Positions 9,758 through 19,959 of a stretch of 37,430 nucleotides of DNA are shown piece after piece. This DNA is from Pirellulaceae bacterium (GTDB lineage: Bacteria > Planctomycetota > Planctomycetia > Pirellulales > Pirellulaceae). Position 1 is the stretch's first letter. Each line of letters starts with the position of its first letter. Location: NCBI GenBank assembly GCA_011087765.1, contig JAALLA010000021.1, forward strand, positions 1-37,430, in the 5' to 3' direction. A model generated the notes under the pieces. That model searched no databases and had not been told where the DNA came from. It saw only the letters and a program-made list of their open reading frames with translations. A program made the position numbers and the translations under genes.

Positions 9758-10651
9758 ATGGCCAACGCCCGAGCACTTGATAAACGTCGCAAATCGATCC
9801 GTAATATTAAGAAGATTACGAGGACGATGGAGTTGATTGCGACTGCAAGATTTAAAAAAGCGATGGATCGTGCTACCTCGGCAAGTGATTACACGAAACG
9901 TATCACTGCCGTCGTCGCTGATTTGGCACGTGCTGGTCTCGAGGTTACGCATCCATTGCTGGAAGCACCTGATGAGACGAAGAAGGCAACGTTGTTAGTT
10001 TTGACCGGAAATCGCGGCCTGTGCGGCGGTTATAATGGAAACGCAATTCGTTTAGGCGTAAAGACTTTTGAATCGCTGTCGAGTGAAATTGAAGACGTTC
10101 GCCTGGAGGTAAGTGGCAAGCGTGGAATTTCCGGCTTTAATTTTCGCGAAATGACAGTGGCGGATTCGTTTACAAATTTTGATGACCAACCGCTCTACGC
10201 TGAAGTTGAGGTGATTGCTAACCGGTACCTTCGGGCGTATGCGGAAGGAACCTTGGATCGTCTTGACGTAACGTACACGAAGTTCATTTCTGTCGCGAAG
10301 CAAGAGATTGTCAATGAGACGTTGCTGCCCTTGGGTAAAATCGAGGGTGCGGAGGCGGTCGACAATGACACCGATGTTTCAGGAAAGACGTCGATTTATG
10401 AGTTCGTGCCTTCGGCAGAGAGTATTTTAGAGGAAGTCGTCCCCACAAGTTTTAAGGTCAAGCTATTCAAGTGCTTTTTAGATGCTGCGGTGAGCGAGCA
10501 AGTTGCTCGAATGGTCGCAATGAAGAGTGCAACTGAGAATGCGAATGACATGATCAAGATGCTTTCAAGGACTTACAATCGTGCTCGACAATCTCAGATT
10601 ACGGGCGAGATTATGGAAGTCATTGGTGGTGTCGAGGCATTAGAGGGCTAA
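9758..10651 (+). CDS. atpG: ATP synthase F1 subunit gamma
   Basis: The central rotor shaft. The N-terminal helix reads MANARALDKRRKSIRNIKKITRTMELIATARFKK, shown here in two parts: the RRKSIRNIKKITRTMEL core is the family hallmark. The middle contains VLTGNRGLCGGYN, and the C-terminal helix contains MKSATENANDMIKML and YNRARQSQITGEIMEVIGG. The 297-aa length is near the usual 285-290. The Shine-Dalgarno is weak. It is followed 90 bp later by atpD. Confidence 0.96.
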   Translation: MANARALDKRRKSIRNIKKITRTMELIATARFKKAMDRATSASDYTKRITAVVADLARAGLEVTHPLLEAPDETKKATLLVLTGNRGLCGGYNGNAIRLGVKTFESLSSEIEDVRLEVSGKRGISGFNFREMTVADSFTNFDDQPLYAEVEVIANRYLRAYAEGTLDRLDVTYTKFISVAKQEIVNETLLPLGKIEGAEAVDNDTDVSGKTSIYEFVPSAESILEEVVPTSFKVKLFKCFLDAAVSEQVARMVAMKSATENANDMIKMLSRTYNRARQSQITGEIMEVIGGVEALEG

Positions 10652-10717
10652 TTGACGAAAATTTGAGCCGTTGCTTCGGCTTGCTGAGTATAGAAGATAA
10701 ATCAAACTGAAAATTGA

Positions 10718-12169
<1,452 letters not shown>

Positions 12170-12179
12170 CCCCGGGGTA

Positions 12180-12201
12180 AGCCGCCTTTTGTAGGTCGGC
12201 T
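12180..12201 (+). other. Small hairpin between atpD and atpC
   Basis: AGCCGCC (12180-12186) can pair with GGTCGGCT (12194-12201) with one bulged T around a TTTTGTA loop. It is short and lacks a following T-run. An attenuator or processing site within the operon is conceivable, but support is weak. Confidence 0.25.
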
Positions 12202-12279
12202 GTAACCTGAACTGTTTGGTTTTTCGGTAGATTTAGTCCGGCTTTCAAAAAAGTTTTCGTGCGTATTTAGAGCAATGTT

Positions 12280-12675
12280 ATGGCCCAGATACAACTTGTA
12301 ATCGTCACACCTGAAAAAACGACGCTTGATCAGATGGTCGATGCCGTGACCCTCACGCTCTTCGATGGCGAAGCTGGCTTTTTGCCGGGACATGCGCCGA
12401 TGATTGGTAGGCTGGGTCCGGGTGAACTAAGGGCGCGTGTCGGTTCGGAGGAATCGAGGTACTACGTCGAGGGCGGCAACGTCCAGGTAGAGAATAACGT
12501 TGTTTCGGTTTTGACTGGGCAAAGCATGGGGGTCGATGAGATCGATCTTGCAGCGGCCAAGACGGCTCTCGAGGCTGCCGAGGCCGAGTCGGCTTCAACC
12601 CCTGCGTTAGCTGAAATGAAACAAAAGGCAATCGCTGAAGCACAGGCGAAGATACGAATCGCATCAAAAGCTTAA
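12280..12675 (+). CDS. atpC: ATP synthase F1 subunit epsilon
   Basis: Rotor subunit and intrinsic inhibitor. The N-terminal beta-sandwich begins QIQLVIVTPEKTTLDQMVDAVTLTLFDGEAGFLPGHAPMIG (the FLPGHAPMIG core is the family hallmark), followed by YYVEGGNVQVENNVVSVLT. The C-terminal helical hairpin is rich in Ala/Glu and ends at residue 131, close to the E. coli length. It is the last gene of the operon and faces the convergent SGNH gene only 16 bp away. No clear terminator hairpin was found in that gap. Confidence 0.94.
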   Translation: MAQIQLVIVTPEKTTLDQMVDAVTLTLFDGEAGFLPGHAPMIGRLGPGELRARVGSEESRYYVEGGNVQVENNVVSVLTGQSMGVDEIDLAAAKTALEAAEAESASTPALAEMKQKAIAEAQAKIRIASKA

Positions 12676-12691
12676 GTCCGAGGTTCGGGAG

Positions 12692-13414
12692 TTAATTCGA
12701 AGGTTTTTTTGCCGATTCGAGACACCCCGATTGGCGGAAGCTTTCTCTGAGAACTTTGTTCCACAAGACGTACCCCGTGACGTTCAGGTGGAGCCCATCT
12801 TTGGCAAACAGTTCTGCACGAGGTTTTTGATCGCTCCCCATCATGGGTTGGTCAATATCAACAAAGAAAAGTAGCTCGTCGGCCTCACAGTAAGATTTGA
12901 TGAGCCCGTTCGTCGCTCTCATTTGTGTTACCAGTTGCCACCGCGAAATGCTGGGCTTGATAGCAACGTAGTGAATTTTTGCCTTGGGTATTTTTTTTCG
13001 AACGATTGCCACAAATTCGGCAAAATCAGCGAATACCCGTTGAGAAGATTTTCCAGCTTTTATGTCGTTGTCGCCTGCGTACATGACAATCGATTGAGGT
13101 TCGTAGTTAACGACAATGCGATCCAGGAATTGAACCGAATCGGCAAGTTGCGAACCTCCAAATCCGCGATTGATCGTAACCAAGTCTGGAAATGACACAT
13201 CTAGGTTCCAGAGCCGGATACTGGAACTGCCAACAAAGAGAATGGCATTTTTAGGCGGCATATTCTCTTTGTCAGCGGCTTCAAATTTCGCGATGGCTGC
13301 TTGCCATCGCGATGAGTCGTGAGGGTCTTGTGGTTCGGACTGTGCGATTGCAGAGTGCACCACTGCCAAGGTAAGTAAGATAGCCAATAGACTTTTTTTC
13401 ATCGTTGTTGTCAT
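12692..13414 (-). CDS. Secreted SGNH/GDSL-type hydrolase
   Basis: A signal peptide occupies residues 1-25 (MKKSLLAILLTLAVVHSAIAQ). The SGNH blocks follow in order: GSSSIRLW (nucleophile Ser), NRGFGGSQ (oxyanion Gly), GDND (Asn), and DGLHLN near the C-terminus (Asp/His of the catalytic site). The 240-aa length fits secreted SGNH esterases common in planctomycetes, which act on acyl or acetyl esters, often of polysaccharides. The substrate cannot be deduced. The start at 13414 or 13402 (second Met) makes no functional difference. It is convergent with atpC. Confidence 0.9.
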   Translation of the reverse strand: MTTTMKKSLLAILLTLAVVHSAIAQSEPQDPHDSSRWQAAIAKFEAADKENMPPKNAILFVGSSSIRLWNLDVSFPDLVTINRGFGGSQLADSVQFLDRIVVNYEPQSIVMYAGDNDIKAGKSSQRVFADFAEFVAIVRKKIPKAKIHYVAIKPSISRWQLVTQMRATNGLIKSYCEADELLFFVDIDQPMMGSDQKPRAELFAKDGLHLNVTGYVLWNKVLRESFRQSGCLESAKKPSN

Positions 13415-13487
13415 TCTCTGGTCAATGGAAACGGAGCGTCCAAAAAATTATAAAGCGGCAGTGGGCGTTGCGCCAAGAAAAAAGAGC

Positions 13488-14327
13488 TTAGGTCTCAGCC
13501 TGTTGGAAATCCGCATATTTAGAAACGATCTCAAGGATCTGTGGGTGGAGCGTTGAATTGGTTGCGAGGACAGAGCTTTTTTGCAAAGGGAGAGGATTTC
13601 CTTTGCAGTTAGAAACAGTGCCTCCTGCCTCTTCGACAAATAATCGAGCGGCGGCGAAATCCCAGGGAGATAGTTCGTATTCGAAGTAACCTCCAAATCG
13701 TCCAAGTCCAACTTGCACAAGATCCAGTGCAGCCGTTCCGAACCGTCGAATTCCGTGGATCTTTTTTTGAAAGAGCGCTTCGACGGCATTGAGTGTGGCT
13801 TTCATCATTTCGCCGCGATCATAGTAAAATCCAACAGCAATCATTGTATTTTCCAGAGACGCGTGCTGATTAACGGAAACCGGATTGGCATTCCAATACG
13901 AGCCTTTTCCGTGCTGGGTGGTGAAGAGGTCACCGGTGGTCGGATTGAGTATCACACCGCATTCGGCGACTCCCTCCCGGTAGTAGGCGATTGAAATAGC
14001 GAAATGAGGGATTCCGTGCGCGAAGTTATTCGTGCCGTCGAGTGGATCGATCACCCATAAGTGTTCGCTTTCAAGCGTCCCTGAATGTTCTTCTTCTGCG
14101 AGGAATTGATGATCAGGCAATACGCTCCTGATTTCATTTACAATTGCTCGCTCGGCTTCGATATCGGCTTTGGTAACGACTCCTTGAAATTCTTCGTTTG
14201 TATATTTTGTGGGAATTTCTGCAGAAGCAAGGTCAGAGAAATAAGACGAGAGTATCTGTTCGGCCTTTTTTGCGGCATTGATTGCTACTGTCAATTCGGG
14301 GGAAGGGTTCATGTTTGCAGGAGTCAT
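13488..14327 (-). CDS. Inositol monophosphatase family protein
   Basis: Mg2+/Li+-dependent phosphatase fold. Metal-binding motifs are visible: LAEEEHSG (Glu), WVIDPLDGTNNFAHG (the DPLDGT core of motif A) and SPWDFAAARLFVEEAGG (motif B with the catalytic WD). The 279-aa length from ATG 14327 is typical; a longer frame to 14393 includes repeat-derived sequence and is rejected. Possible substrates are myo-inositol-1-phosphate, histidinol phosphate or 3'-phosphoadenosine-5'-phosphate, and the sequence alone does not decide. A triple 14-bp repeat lies in its leader. Confidence 0.9.
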   Translation of the reverse strand: MTPANMNPSPELTVAINAAKKAEQILSSYFSDLASAEIPTKYTNEEFQGVVTKADIEAERAIVNEIRSVLPDHQFLAEEEHSGTLESEHLWVIDPLDGTNNFAHGIPHFAISIAYYREGVAECGVILNPTTGDLFTTQHGKGSYWNANPVSVNQHASLENTMIAVGFYYDRGEMMKATLNAVEALFQKKIHGIRRFGTAALDLVQVGLGRFGGYFEYELSPWDFAAARLFVEEAGGTVSNCKGNPLPLQKSSVLATNSTLHPQILEIVSKYADFQQAET

Positions 14328-14340
14328 TTTACGGATATTA

Positions 14341-14385
14341 TTTGGCAAAAGTGGTTTGGCAAAAGTGGTTTGGCAAAAGTGGTTT
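14341..14385. repeat. 14-bp tandem repeat, 3.2 copies
   Basis: Three perfect copies of tttggcaaaagtgg (14341-14354, 14355-14368, 14369-14382) plus ttt. They begin 48 bp after the stop of the FMN glutamate synthase-like gene and run into the leader of the inositol monophosphatase family gene, both on the minus strand. Confidence 0.95.
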
Positions 14386-14432
14386 AATGTCAAGAATTTA
14401 AATTCAAACGACTCGCCTTCGAGGACGACAGG

Positions 14433-15980
14433 TTAGTTTTTCTTGACGGTTGGCAGGTCGTTCATGAGTTCGATGATTGCCGAGCGGTCTTGCGTTGATG
14501 GCAGGGTCGATATGCCTTGTAACTGGAAACATTCCTTAAGGCATTGTGCCTGAAATCCTTCATTTAGGATTTCAAAACTGTCGGGGGTAGTGAGGCCGGG
14601 GTGTTCGACTCCACAGGCGTGGCTCAGTTGAAGAATTTCTTTTCTCAGAGTGACAATGAAGTTGGCAAGTTTTGCTGATTTGTCAGTGGGGTCGAGACCT
14701 CGCATGAGCCATGCATTTTGGGTTGCCACGCCAGTAGGACATTTTCCTGTGTGGCAAACCTGAGCTTGAATGCAGCCAATCGCGAGCATGGCTTCTCTAG
14801 CAATGCTAATCATATCGCATCCCATCGCCATTGCGGCGAGGGATTCATGAGGAAACCCTAGCTTTCCAGCCCCGAGAAACGTGATGCTTTCCTGGAGATC
14901 AAGTTCAGCGAACTCGCGAAAAACGCGAGAGAATCCCAGCTTAAAAGGCAGCGAAACATGGTCGGAAAATGTAAGAGGCGCGGCGCCGGTCCCCCCTTCC
15001 CCACCGTCAATGCAGATGAAGTCAACTCCACGCGTCCGGGTTTCCATCAATTTGGCAAGTTCTTGCCAGAAATTCAGCTCGCCCACCGCGGACTTAATCC
15101 CGATGGGTAGACCGGAGTTTTCGGCGAGTCGTTCAACAAAGTCGAGCAGTTCGTCCGCGTTCGAAAATTCAACGTGGGAGTTGGGTGAGAGGCAGCTTTT
15201 TCCAATTTCAATTCCACGAATGTTCGCAATCTCAGCAGTTACCTTGCTTGCGGGTAGGACGCCGCCCCGACCTGGCTTGGCTCCCTGGCTCAATTTGATT
15301 TCTACCGCTTTCACCTGATATTGATCGCAGGCTTCAATGAATCTGTTTTCATCAAATCCTCCGTCGGCTCTTCTAGCTCCGTAGTAACCAGTGCCCAGTT
15401 GCCAGATCAGTCCGCCTCCCAAATCGTGGTGCGGTGCGATCCCCCCTTCCCCTGTGTTGTGCAGGCATCCAGCTATTGCACATCCCCGGTTAATGGCCTG
15501 AATTGCCGGTGCTGACAGGGATCCATAGCTCATCGCTGAAAGGTTGATGATCGAGTTGGGGCGGAAGGCAAGTTTTCGATTTCGAGGGCCACCCAAAATT
15601 TTAGCAACGGGAATTCGATAATCCGGATCATAGTTAGGATCATCCGGTTGAATGTCGTGAATGGGAAACGTGGATTGTTTGACGATCAGATAGCCCGAGG
15701 TTTGTTCTAGGTCGTTATCGGTTCCGAAGCCGAAATAATTGTTACCCTTGCAGGCAGAACGATAAATCCAGTGTCGTTGGTCGCGGGTGAAGGGGCGCTC
15801 TTCATTGTTTCCCGCGACAATGTATTGCCGTAGTTTTGGGCCGAGTTCTTCAAGTAGATAACGTCCGTGTCCGAGCACAGGGAAGTTGCGAAGGATTGGA
15901 TGTTTTTTTTGTATGAGATCGTGCGCTGCAATCAGGAGCACGACGAATAAGATTACGCCCAGAAATATGTAGCCCGTCAC
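14433..15980 (-). CDS. FMN-binding glutamate synthase family protein, membrane-anchored
   Basis: Residues 3-19 form one N-terminal hydrophobic helix. The rest is the FMN-dependent synthase domain of glutamate synthase: NLSAMSYGSLSAPAIQAINRG, HNTGEGGIAPHH, VEIKLSQGAKPGRGG, DFICIDGGEGGTGAAP. The 3Fe-4S ligands are present as C-x5-C-x4-C (C403, C409, C414). The glutamine amidotransferase domain and the beta-helix domain of GltB are absent, so it is a stand-alone synthase domain of 515 aa, known in many bacteria and archaea. Whether it makes glutamate or another product is not established. No gltD-like partner gene is adjacent. Confidence 0.9.
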   Translation of the reverse strand: MTGYIFLGVILFVVLLIAAHDLIQKKHPILRNFPVLGHGRYLLEELGPKLRQYIVAGNNEERPFTRDQRHWIYRSACKGNNYFGFGTDNDLEQTSGYLIVKQSTFPIHDIQPDDPNYDPDYRIPVAKILGGPRNRKLAFRPNSIINLSAMSYGSLSAPAIQAINRGCAIAGCLHNTGEGGIAPHHDLGGGLIWQLGTGYYGARRADGGFDENRFIEACDQYQVKAVEIKLSQGAKPGRGGVLPASKVTAEIANIRGIEIGKSCLSPNSHVEFSNADELLDFVERLAENSGLPIGIKSAVGELNFWQELAKLMETRTRGVDFICIDGGEGGTGAAPLTFSDHVSLPFKLGFSRVFREFAELDLQESITFLGAGKLGFPHESLAAMAMGCDMISIAREAMLAIGCIQAQVCHTGKCPTGVATQNAWLMRGLDPTDKSAKLANFIVTLRKEILQLSHACGVEHPGLTTPDSFEILNEGFQAQCLKECFQLQGISTLPSTQDRSAIIELMNDLPTVKKN

Positions 15981-16155
15981 TATTCACCTCAATGTCTTAG
16001 GAAGGAACCCCATCCAGTTTAACCCTCGGTGGGGTTTTCAAGCTACTCCGGTCGGTTACCAATTTATCGATTGAGACTGGTTTTTGTGTGTGGAAATCCA
16101 ATGGTGACCGTGCTAAGCGGTTATCTTAGCTCTTGCGAGGGGCTAGGATGGAGGC

Positions 16156-18774
16156 GTGAATTCTTTAGTGAAAAATTTCAAAAATCTCCTGCATCGGTTT
16201 TGGCCTGCGCTTTTAATTGGTGGGATCTGGAGCTGGTTTTTTGGTCCTATGATGATGGGTCGTGAAGTCGTTGGATTTCGTGATTCGGCGTACTTGTATT
16301 ATCCGTTATTCGAGTGGATTGATGCCCAGTGGGCGGCTGGCGAAATTCCGCTTTGGAATCCGTTTTGTAATTTCGGGATGCCGGTGGTAGGGGATGGTTC
16401 TTCGAGTGTTTTTTATCCCGGTAAGCTTGTTTTCTTTTGTCGTTCTTTGAGTTATCCATCGCGTTACGGAATTTATCTGGCAATGCACATTCCTCTGGCC
16501 GCGATAGGGGCGTTTGGGTTTGCTCGTTTCCTCGCCGCGGAGAAGACCGGCGCGACGCTTGCCGCATTCGCCTATCCTTTTGGCGGAGTCGTGCTGTTCC
16601 AGGTGACCAACGTGATATATCTGGTAAGCGCGGCTTGGTTTCCGTGGGCCATGATTTGTATTTTAAAGATGGTCCAAACTAAACAATTAAAGTGGGCTCT
16701 CGGCTTGGCTATGGTCTGCGCGATGATGATTCTTGGTGGAGATCCGCAAATGGTCTATCACGTCGGTCTGATATCGGCGGTAACCCTTGGAGTTCAGTGT
16801 GCACGGGCACATAAGAATCTCGATTTAAAGTGTCGGATGAGTTGGTGGCGTGCGGTGACCTTGATGGTTGCCTTAGTCGCGACTACCAGCGTGCTTTCAG
16901 CAGTCCAGTTATTGCCTACGATGGAATGGTCGCGATTGAGCGAACGCTCCAGAACCTCGCAGGTTATGAATTTCTACCAGGCTTCTGGAAATAAACTAAG
17001 TCAGGCCGATCCTGAGTTGGAAGGCCAGTCGTTGTTTAGTGAACCGAGTGGTATTGCTGGGCATGCTTATCAATTCAGTCAGCCTCCCTGGTCATTAATG
17101 GAGTTGGTTTGGCCGAATATTTCGGGAAGGCCATTTCCCGTCAATCGTCGGTGGTCCGATAGTCTTGCCGGTGCCGATCGGATGTGGGTGCCGTCGCTCT
17201 ACGCTGGTTTGGCTGTTTTTATTTTAGGAATTTTGAGTTTGCGATTGTGGGGGCCAAACAAGAAACAAGTTTGGCTTTCCTGGATTTTTTGCATATTTTC
17301 GATCGGCTCGTTTGGTTGGTATGGACTCGTTTGGTTGATCAATGAATGTCATCCCGATCCTTCCTTTCGGAGTTCTCTGGGACCTCAAGTGGGGGGTGTT
17401 TATTGGTGGATGGTGATGACCTTACCGAAATATTTTTTGTTTCGGTATCCGGCTAAGTTATTTGTAATCGCCAGTTTTGCAATTGTGGCTTTAGCTGCGA
17501 TGAACTTTCATAAGTTGGTGAACCGTGGTGTGGCAGCGATTAGTTTAGTTCTGTCCTGCTTCAGTGTTGCCGCGTGGATTGTGGTGAATCAATGGGGTGA
17601 GGTCTGGCTTCCGTTGGCCATTGCTGATCCATTTTTTGGTCCTTTTGATTCGGAGGGAGCCCTTGCCGAGATTAAAATGGCTCTGTTCCATACGGGAGCT
17701 GTTGCGATGGTGTTGTTGCTAGGCAGTTGGATGGGCTCGGCAGGGAGGTTTCGCCTGGCTGCGGGCCGCTGGCTTCTCGGGGCGGTGTTGTTGATTTCAA
17801 TTGTCGAAATATCTCTCGCAAATCATTGGTTGATTTCAACAGTTCCTGTTGCAGCATTTAACGAAGAAGCTCAGGGGCTCGTCGGTTTGAAAGAGATACG
17901 GGAACAGGTTGGCGTTGAGCCTCTCCGTATTTATCGAAGTGAAATGAGGGCTTTGCCTCCGGCGGACTGGGCTAATGTAAGTGCGGAACAACGTCTTGAG
18001 GAAGTCGTGAAATGGCAACGACGTTCCTTGTTCCCCAAGCAACATCTAGGAGAGGAAGTGGTTCTGCTGGGGAGTTTTAGTTCTATCTGGCCGCGATCCT
18101 ACCAGAGTTTGATCGATCGCTGGGAGACGGTTGTTTCTGGAGATTACGATTCAAATGGAACAGAATGGATTCAGGATTCGCGAGTGCATGGGCTGATTGC
18201 AGAAGGCGTAGTAATCGAAGCCCCCCCCTTCCCTGTAAGCGAGTTGAAACCGCTGCCAATTGCCTGGCTGTTCGATCTGGAAGATAGGTCGGTTTTTGAG
18301 CTGCTGGAACAAACTCCTGAATCGGCGGAGAAAATGAAATCGATTGATTGGGAGGCCGCTACAAAGCGTCCTGAAATTGAGATGACAGAATTCAGAAGCA
18401 ATCGTTTTGTCGCCACCGTCGCGACGGATGGAGCACGGGTATTAGGGTTTTATGCTCCACCCGTTGAGGGGTGGAAGGTGACGGTTTGGGATGTCGCTCG
18501 GAAGCAAATGTCATCTCCCAAATTATTAGCTGCCTCGGAGTATGTTCCCAATCCGACAGCAGGATTTGAAAATGTATTTTTACTGCCCTTTTATCAAGAG
18601 GGAGAATTTGTGGTTGAGTTTCAATACCAACCCGTATCTTTTTGGGTAGGCGCAACCCTGAGTTTTCTCGGGTGGGTCTCCCTGTTTCTCTATACATGCG
18701 GTCGTTTTTTAGGTTGCGTTGGGTGGTGGCCCGGCAACAAGAAATATCATCTGAAGGGTGATATGCGTAATTAG
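16156..18774 (+). CDS. YfhO-like polytopic membrane protein
   Basis: 872 aa with about 12 hydrophobic segments followed by a soluble C-terminal region. The early loop (GFRDSAYLYYPLFEW, GEIPLWNPFCNFGMP) resembles the first extracytoplasmic loop of GT-C-fold glycosyltransferase-like YfhO proteins, in which an acidic residue contacts the lipid-linked sugar. The GTG start at 16156 is backed by AGGA 7 nt upstream. YfhO relatives are linked to glycosylation of cell-surface polymers; the specific role here is unknown. It stands alone upstream of a secreted SMP-30-like gene. Confidence 0.8.
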   Translation: MNSLVKNFKNLLHRFWPALLIGGIWSWFFGPMMMGREVVGFRDSAYLYYPLFEWIDAQWAAGEIPLWNPFCNFGMPVVGDGSSSVFYPGKLVFFCRSLSYPSRYGIYLAMHIPLAAIGAFGFARFLAAEKTGATLAAFAYPFGGVVLFQVTNVIYLVSAAWFPWAMICILKMVQTKQLKWALGLAMVCAMMILGGDPQMVYHVGLISAVTLGVQCARAHKNLDLKCRMSWWRAVTLMVALVATTSVLSAVQLLPTMEWSRLSERSRTSQVMNFYQASGNKLSQADPELEGQSLFSEPSGIAGHAYQFSQPPWSLMELVWPNISGRPFPVNRRWSDSLAGADRMWVPSLYAGLAVFILGILSLRLWGPNKKQVWLSWIFCIFSIGSFGWYGLVWLINECHPDPSFRSSLGPQVGGVYWWMVMTLPKYFLFRYPAKLFVIASFAIVALAAMNFHKLVNRGVAAISLVLSCFSVAAWIVVNQWGEVWLPLAIADPFFGPFDSEGALAEIKMALFHTGAVAMVLLLGSWMGSAGRFRLAAGRWLLGAVLLISIVEISLANHWLISTVPVAAFNEEAQGLVGLKEIREQVGVEPLRIYRSEMRALPPADWANVSAEQRLEEVVKWQRRSLFPKQHLGEEVVLLGSFSSIWPRSYQSLIDRWETVVSGDYDSNGTEWIQDSRVHGLIAEGVVIEAPPFPVSELKPLPIAWLFDLEDRSVFELLEQTPESAEKMKSIDWEAATKRPEIEMTEFRSNRFVATVATDGARVLGFYAPPVEGWKVTVWDVARKQMSSPKLLAASEYVPNPTAGFENVFLLPFYQEGEFVVEFQYQPVSFWVGATLSFLGWVSLFLYTCGRFLGCVGWWPGNKKYHLKGDMRN

Positions 18775-18833
18775 AGTCGCTAGACTAAGGGTTGAATTTT
18801 GTTTGGCTTGATTTACGAATTTGTTTTTTTGTC

Positions 18834-18840
18834 GAGGTGG
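18834..18840 (+). promoter_or_regulatory. Ribosome binding site fixing the SMP-30 gene start
   Basis: GAGGTGG lies 4 nt before ATG 18845 and selects it over an in-frame start at 18821; the protein then opens directly with its signal peptide. Confidence 0.7.
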
Positions 18841-18844
18841 TTCG

Positions 18845-19870
18845 ATGTTGCGTTTTTCAATTGGTGTGGGGGTTCTTGTTTGTGGGTTGTTTTCTCTGCC
18901 GCTTGCATTGCCGACCAATGCCCAGGAAGATTCTGTCAAGCCAGTGACATTAGGAAGTATCGAAGTACTCGATCCTGGATTTAATGATTTGATCGATCCG
19001 ACAAGCCCCATAGAAGTCCTTACAACCGGGTATCAATGGTCAGAAGGTCCGGTCTGGATAAAAGACAAAAGTGTTCTGCTTTTTTCAGATGTGCCACAAA
19101 ATAAGATCCACTGTTGGAGTCCCAAAAAAGGTCATTCGATTTTTATGGATCCAAGTGGTTACGAAGGAAAAAATGGCGAGAAAGAGCCAGGCTCGAATGG
19201 GCTAATGACCGATGCCGAAGGTCGATTGGTTGTATGCGATCACGGAAACCGGCGGATCTACCGTGTTGAATCGGATGGTTCGAAAACAACCTTGGCAGAT
19301 AAGTTTGAAGGCAAACGATTCAACAGTCCAAACGATCTGGTCATCCATTCCAGCGGTGCGATTTACTTTACCGATCCGCCGTATGGGTTGCGGGATAAAT
19401 CCAAGCGTGAGCTTGATTATTGTGGTGTGTACCGATTGGGTGTCGATGGCAAGGTAACCCTGTTAACGAAAGAGCTTGAACGTCCCAACGGGATCGCCCT
19501 GTCACCGGATGAGAAGACTTTGTATGTCGCCCAATCGCACCGCCCTGCTCCGATTTACAACGCCTACGCTATCAAGCCTGACGGGACGACAAACGCAAAA
19601 GGGAAGACAATTTTTAATAGTCTTAAATACGCGAATCAAGGCGACCCTGGAATGCCTGACGGCATGTGCATTGATGTGCAGGGAAATCTTTGGGCATCAG
19701 GGCCGGGCGGGATACTCGTGATTTCGCCAGCAGGAAAGTTGTTGGGGCGGTTAATGATGGGTAAGCCAACCGCAAACTGTGCCTTTGGCGGCGATGGATC
19801 GACTCTCTTCATCACATCCAGCGATCGTATTTGTCGTGTGCAAACAAAGACCAAAGGATTAGGGTTTTAG
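18845..19870 (+). CDS. Secreted SMP-30/gluconolactonase-like protein
   Basis: A signal peptide covers residues 1-27 (ending LPTNAQ). The mature part is a six-bladed beta-propeller of the SGL family: YQWSEGPVWIKDKSVLLFSDV carries the metal-binding glutamate (the SEGPVW motif), followed by NGLMTDAEGRLVVCDHGNRRI, FNSPNDLVI with the metal-binding Asn, and LERPNGIALSPDEKTLYVA. The 341-aa length is typical. Members hydrolyse sugar lactones or other esters; the substrate is unknown. Planctomycetes carry many secreted copies used in carbohydrate catabolism. It is convergent with the sulfotransferase gene 89 bp away. Confidence 0.9.
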   Translation: MLRFSIGVGVLVCGLFSLPLALPTNAQEDSVKPVTLGSIEVLDPGFNDLIDPTSPIEVLTTGYQWSEGPVWIKDKSVLLFSDVPQNKIHCWSPKKGHSIFMDPSGYEGKNGEKEPGSNGLMTDAEGRLVVCDHGNRRIYRVESDGSKTTLADKFEGKRFNSPNDLVIHSSGAIYFTDPPYGLRDKSKRELDYCGVYRLGVDGKVTLLTKELERPNGIALSPDEKTLYVAQSHRPAPIYNAYAIKPDGTTNAKGKTIFNSLKYANQGDPGMPDGMCIDVQGNLWASGPGGILVISPAGKLLGRLMMGKPTANCAFGGDGSTLFITSSDRICRVQTKTKGLGF

Positions 19871-19959
19871 CCGATTTCAATTTGACCGGTCAGCACGGGA
19901 TTGGGAAACCTGCTGCGTTCGCCGGGGGTTAACTTCTCGCCGGTAACCATTCGAGGCGT

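Noticed and set aside
12676..12720. Rho-independent terminator after atpC
   Set aside because: A run of seven T at 12705-12711 is present, but it lies inside the convergent SGNH coding region and no stable GC-rich stem precedes it.
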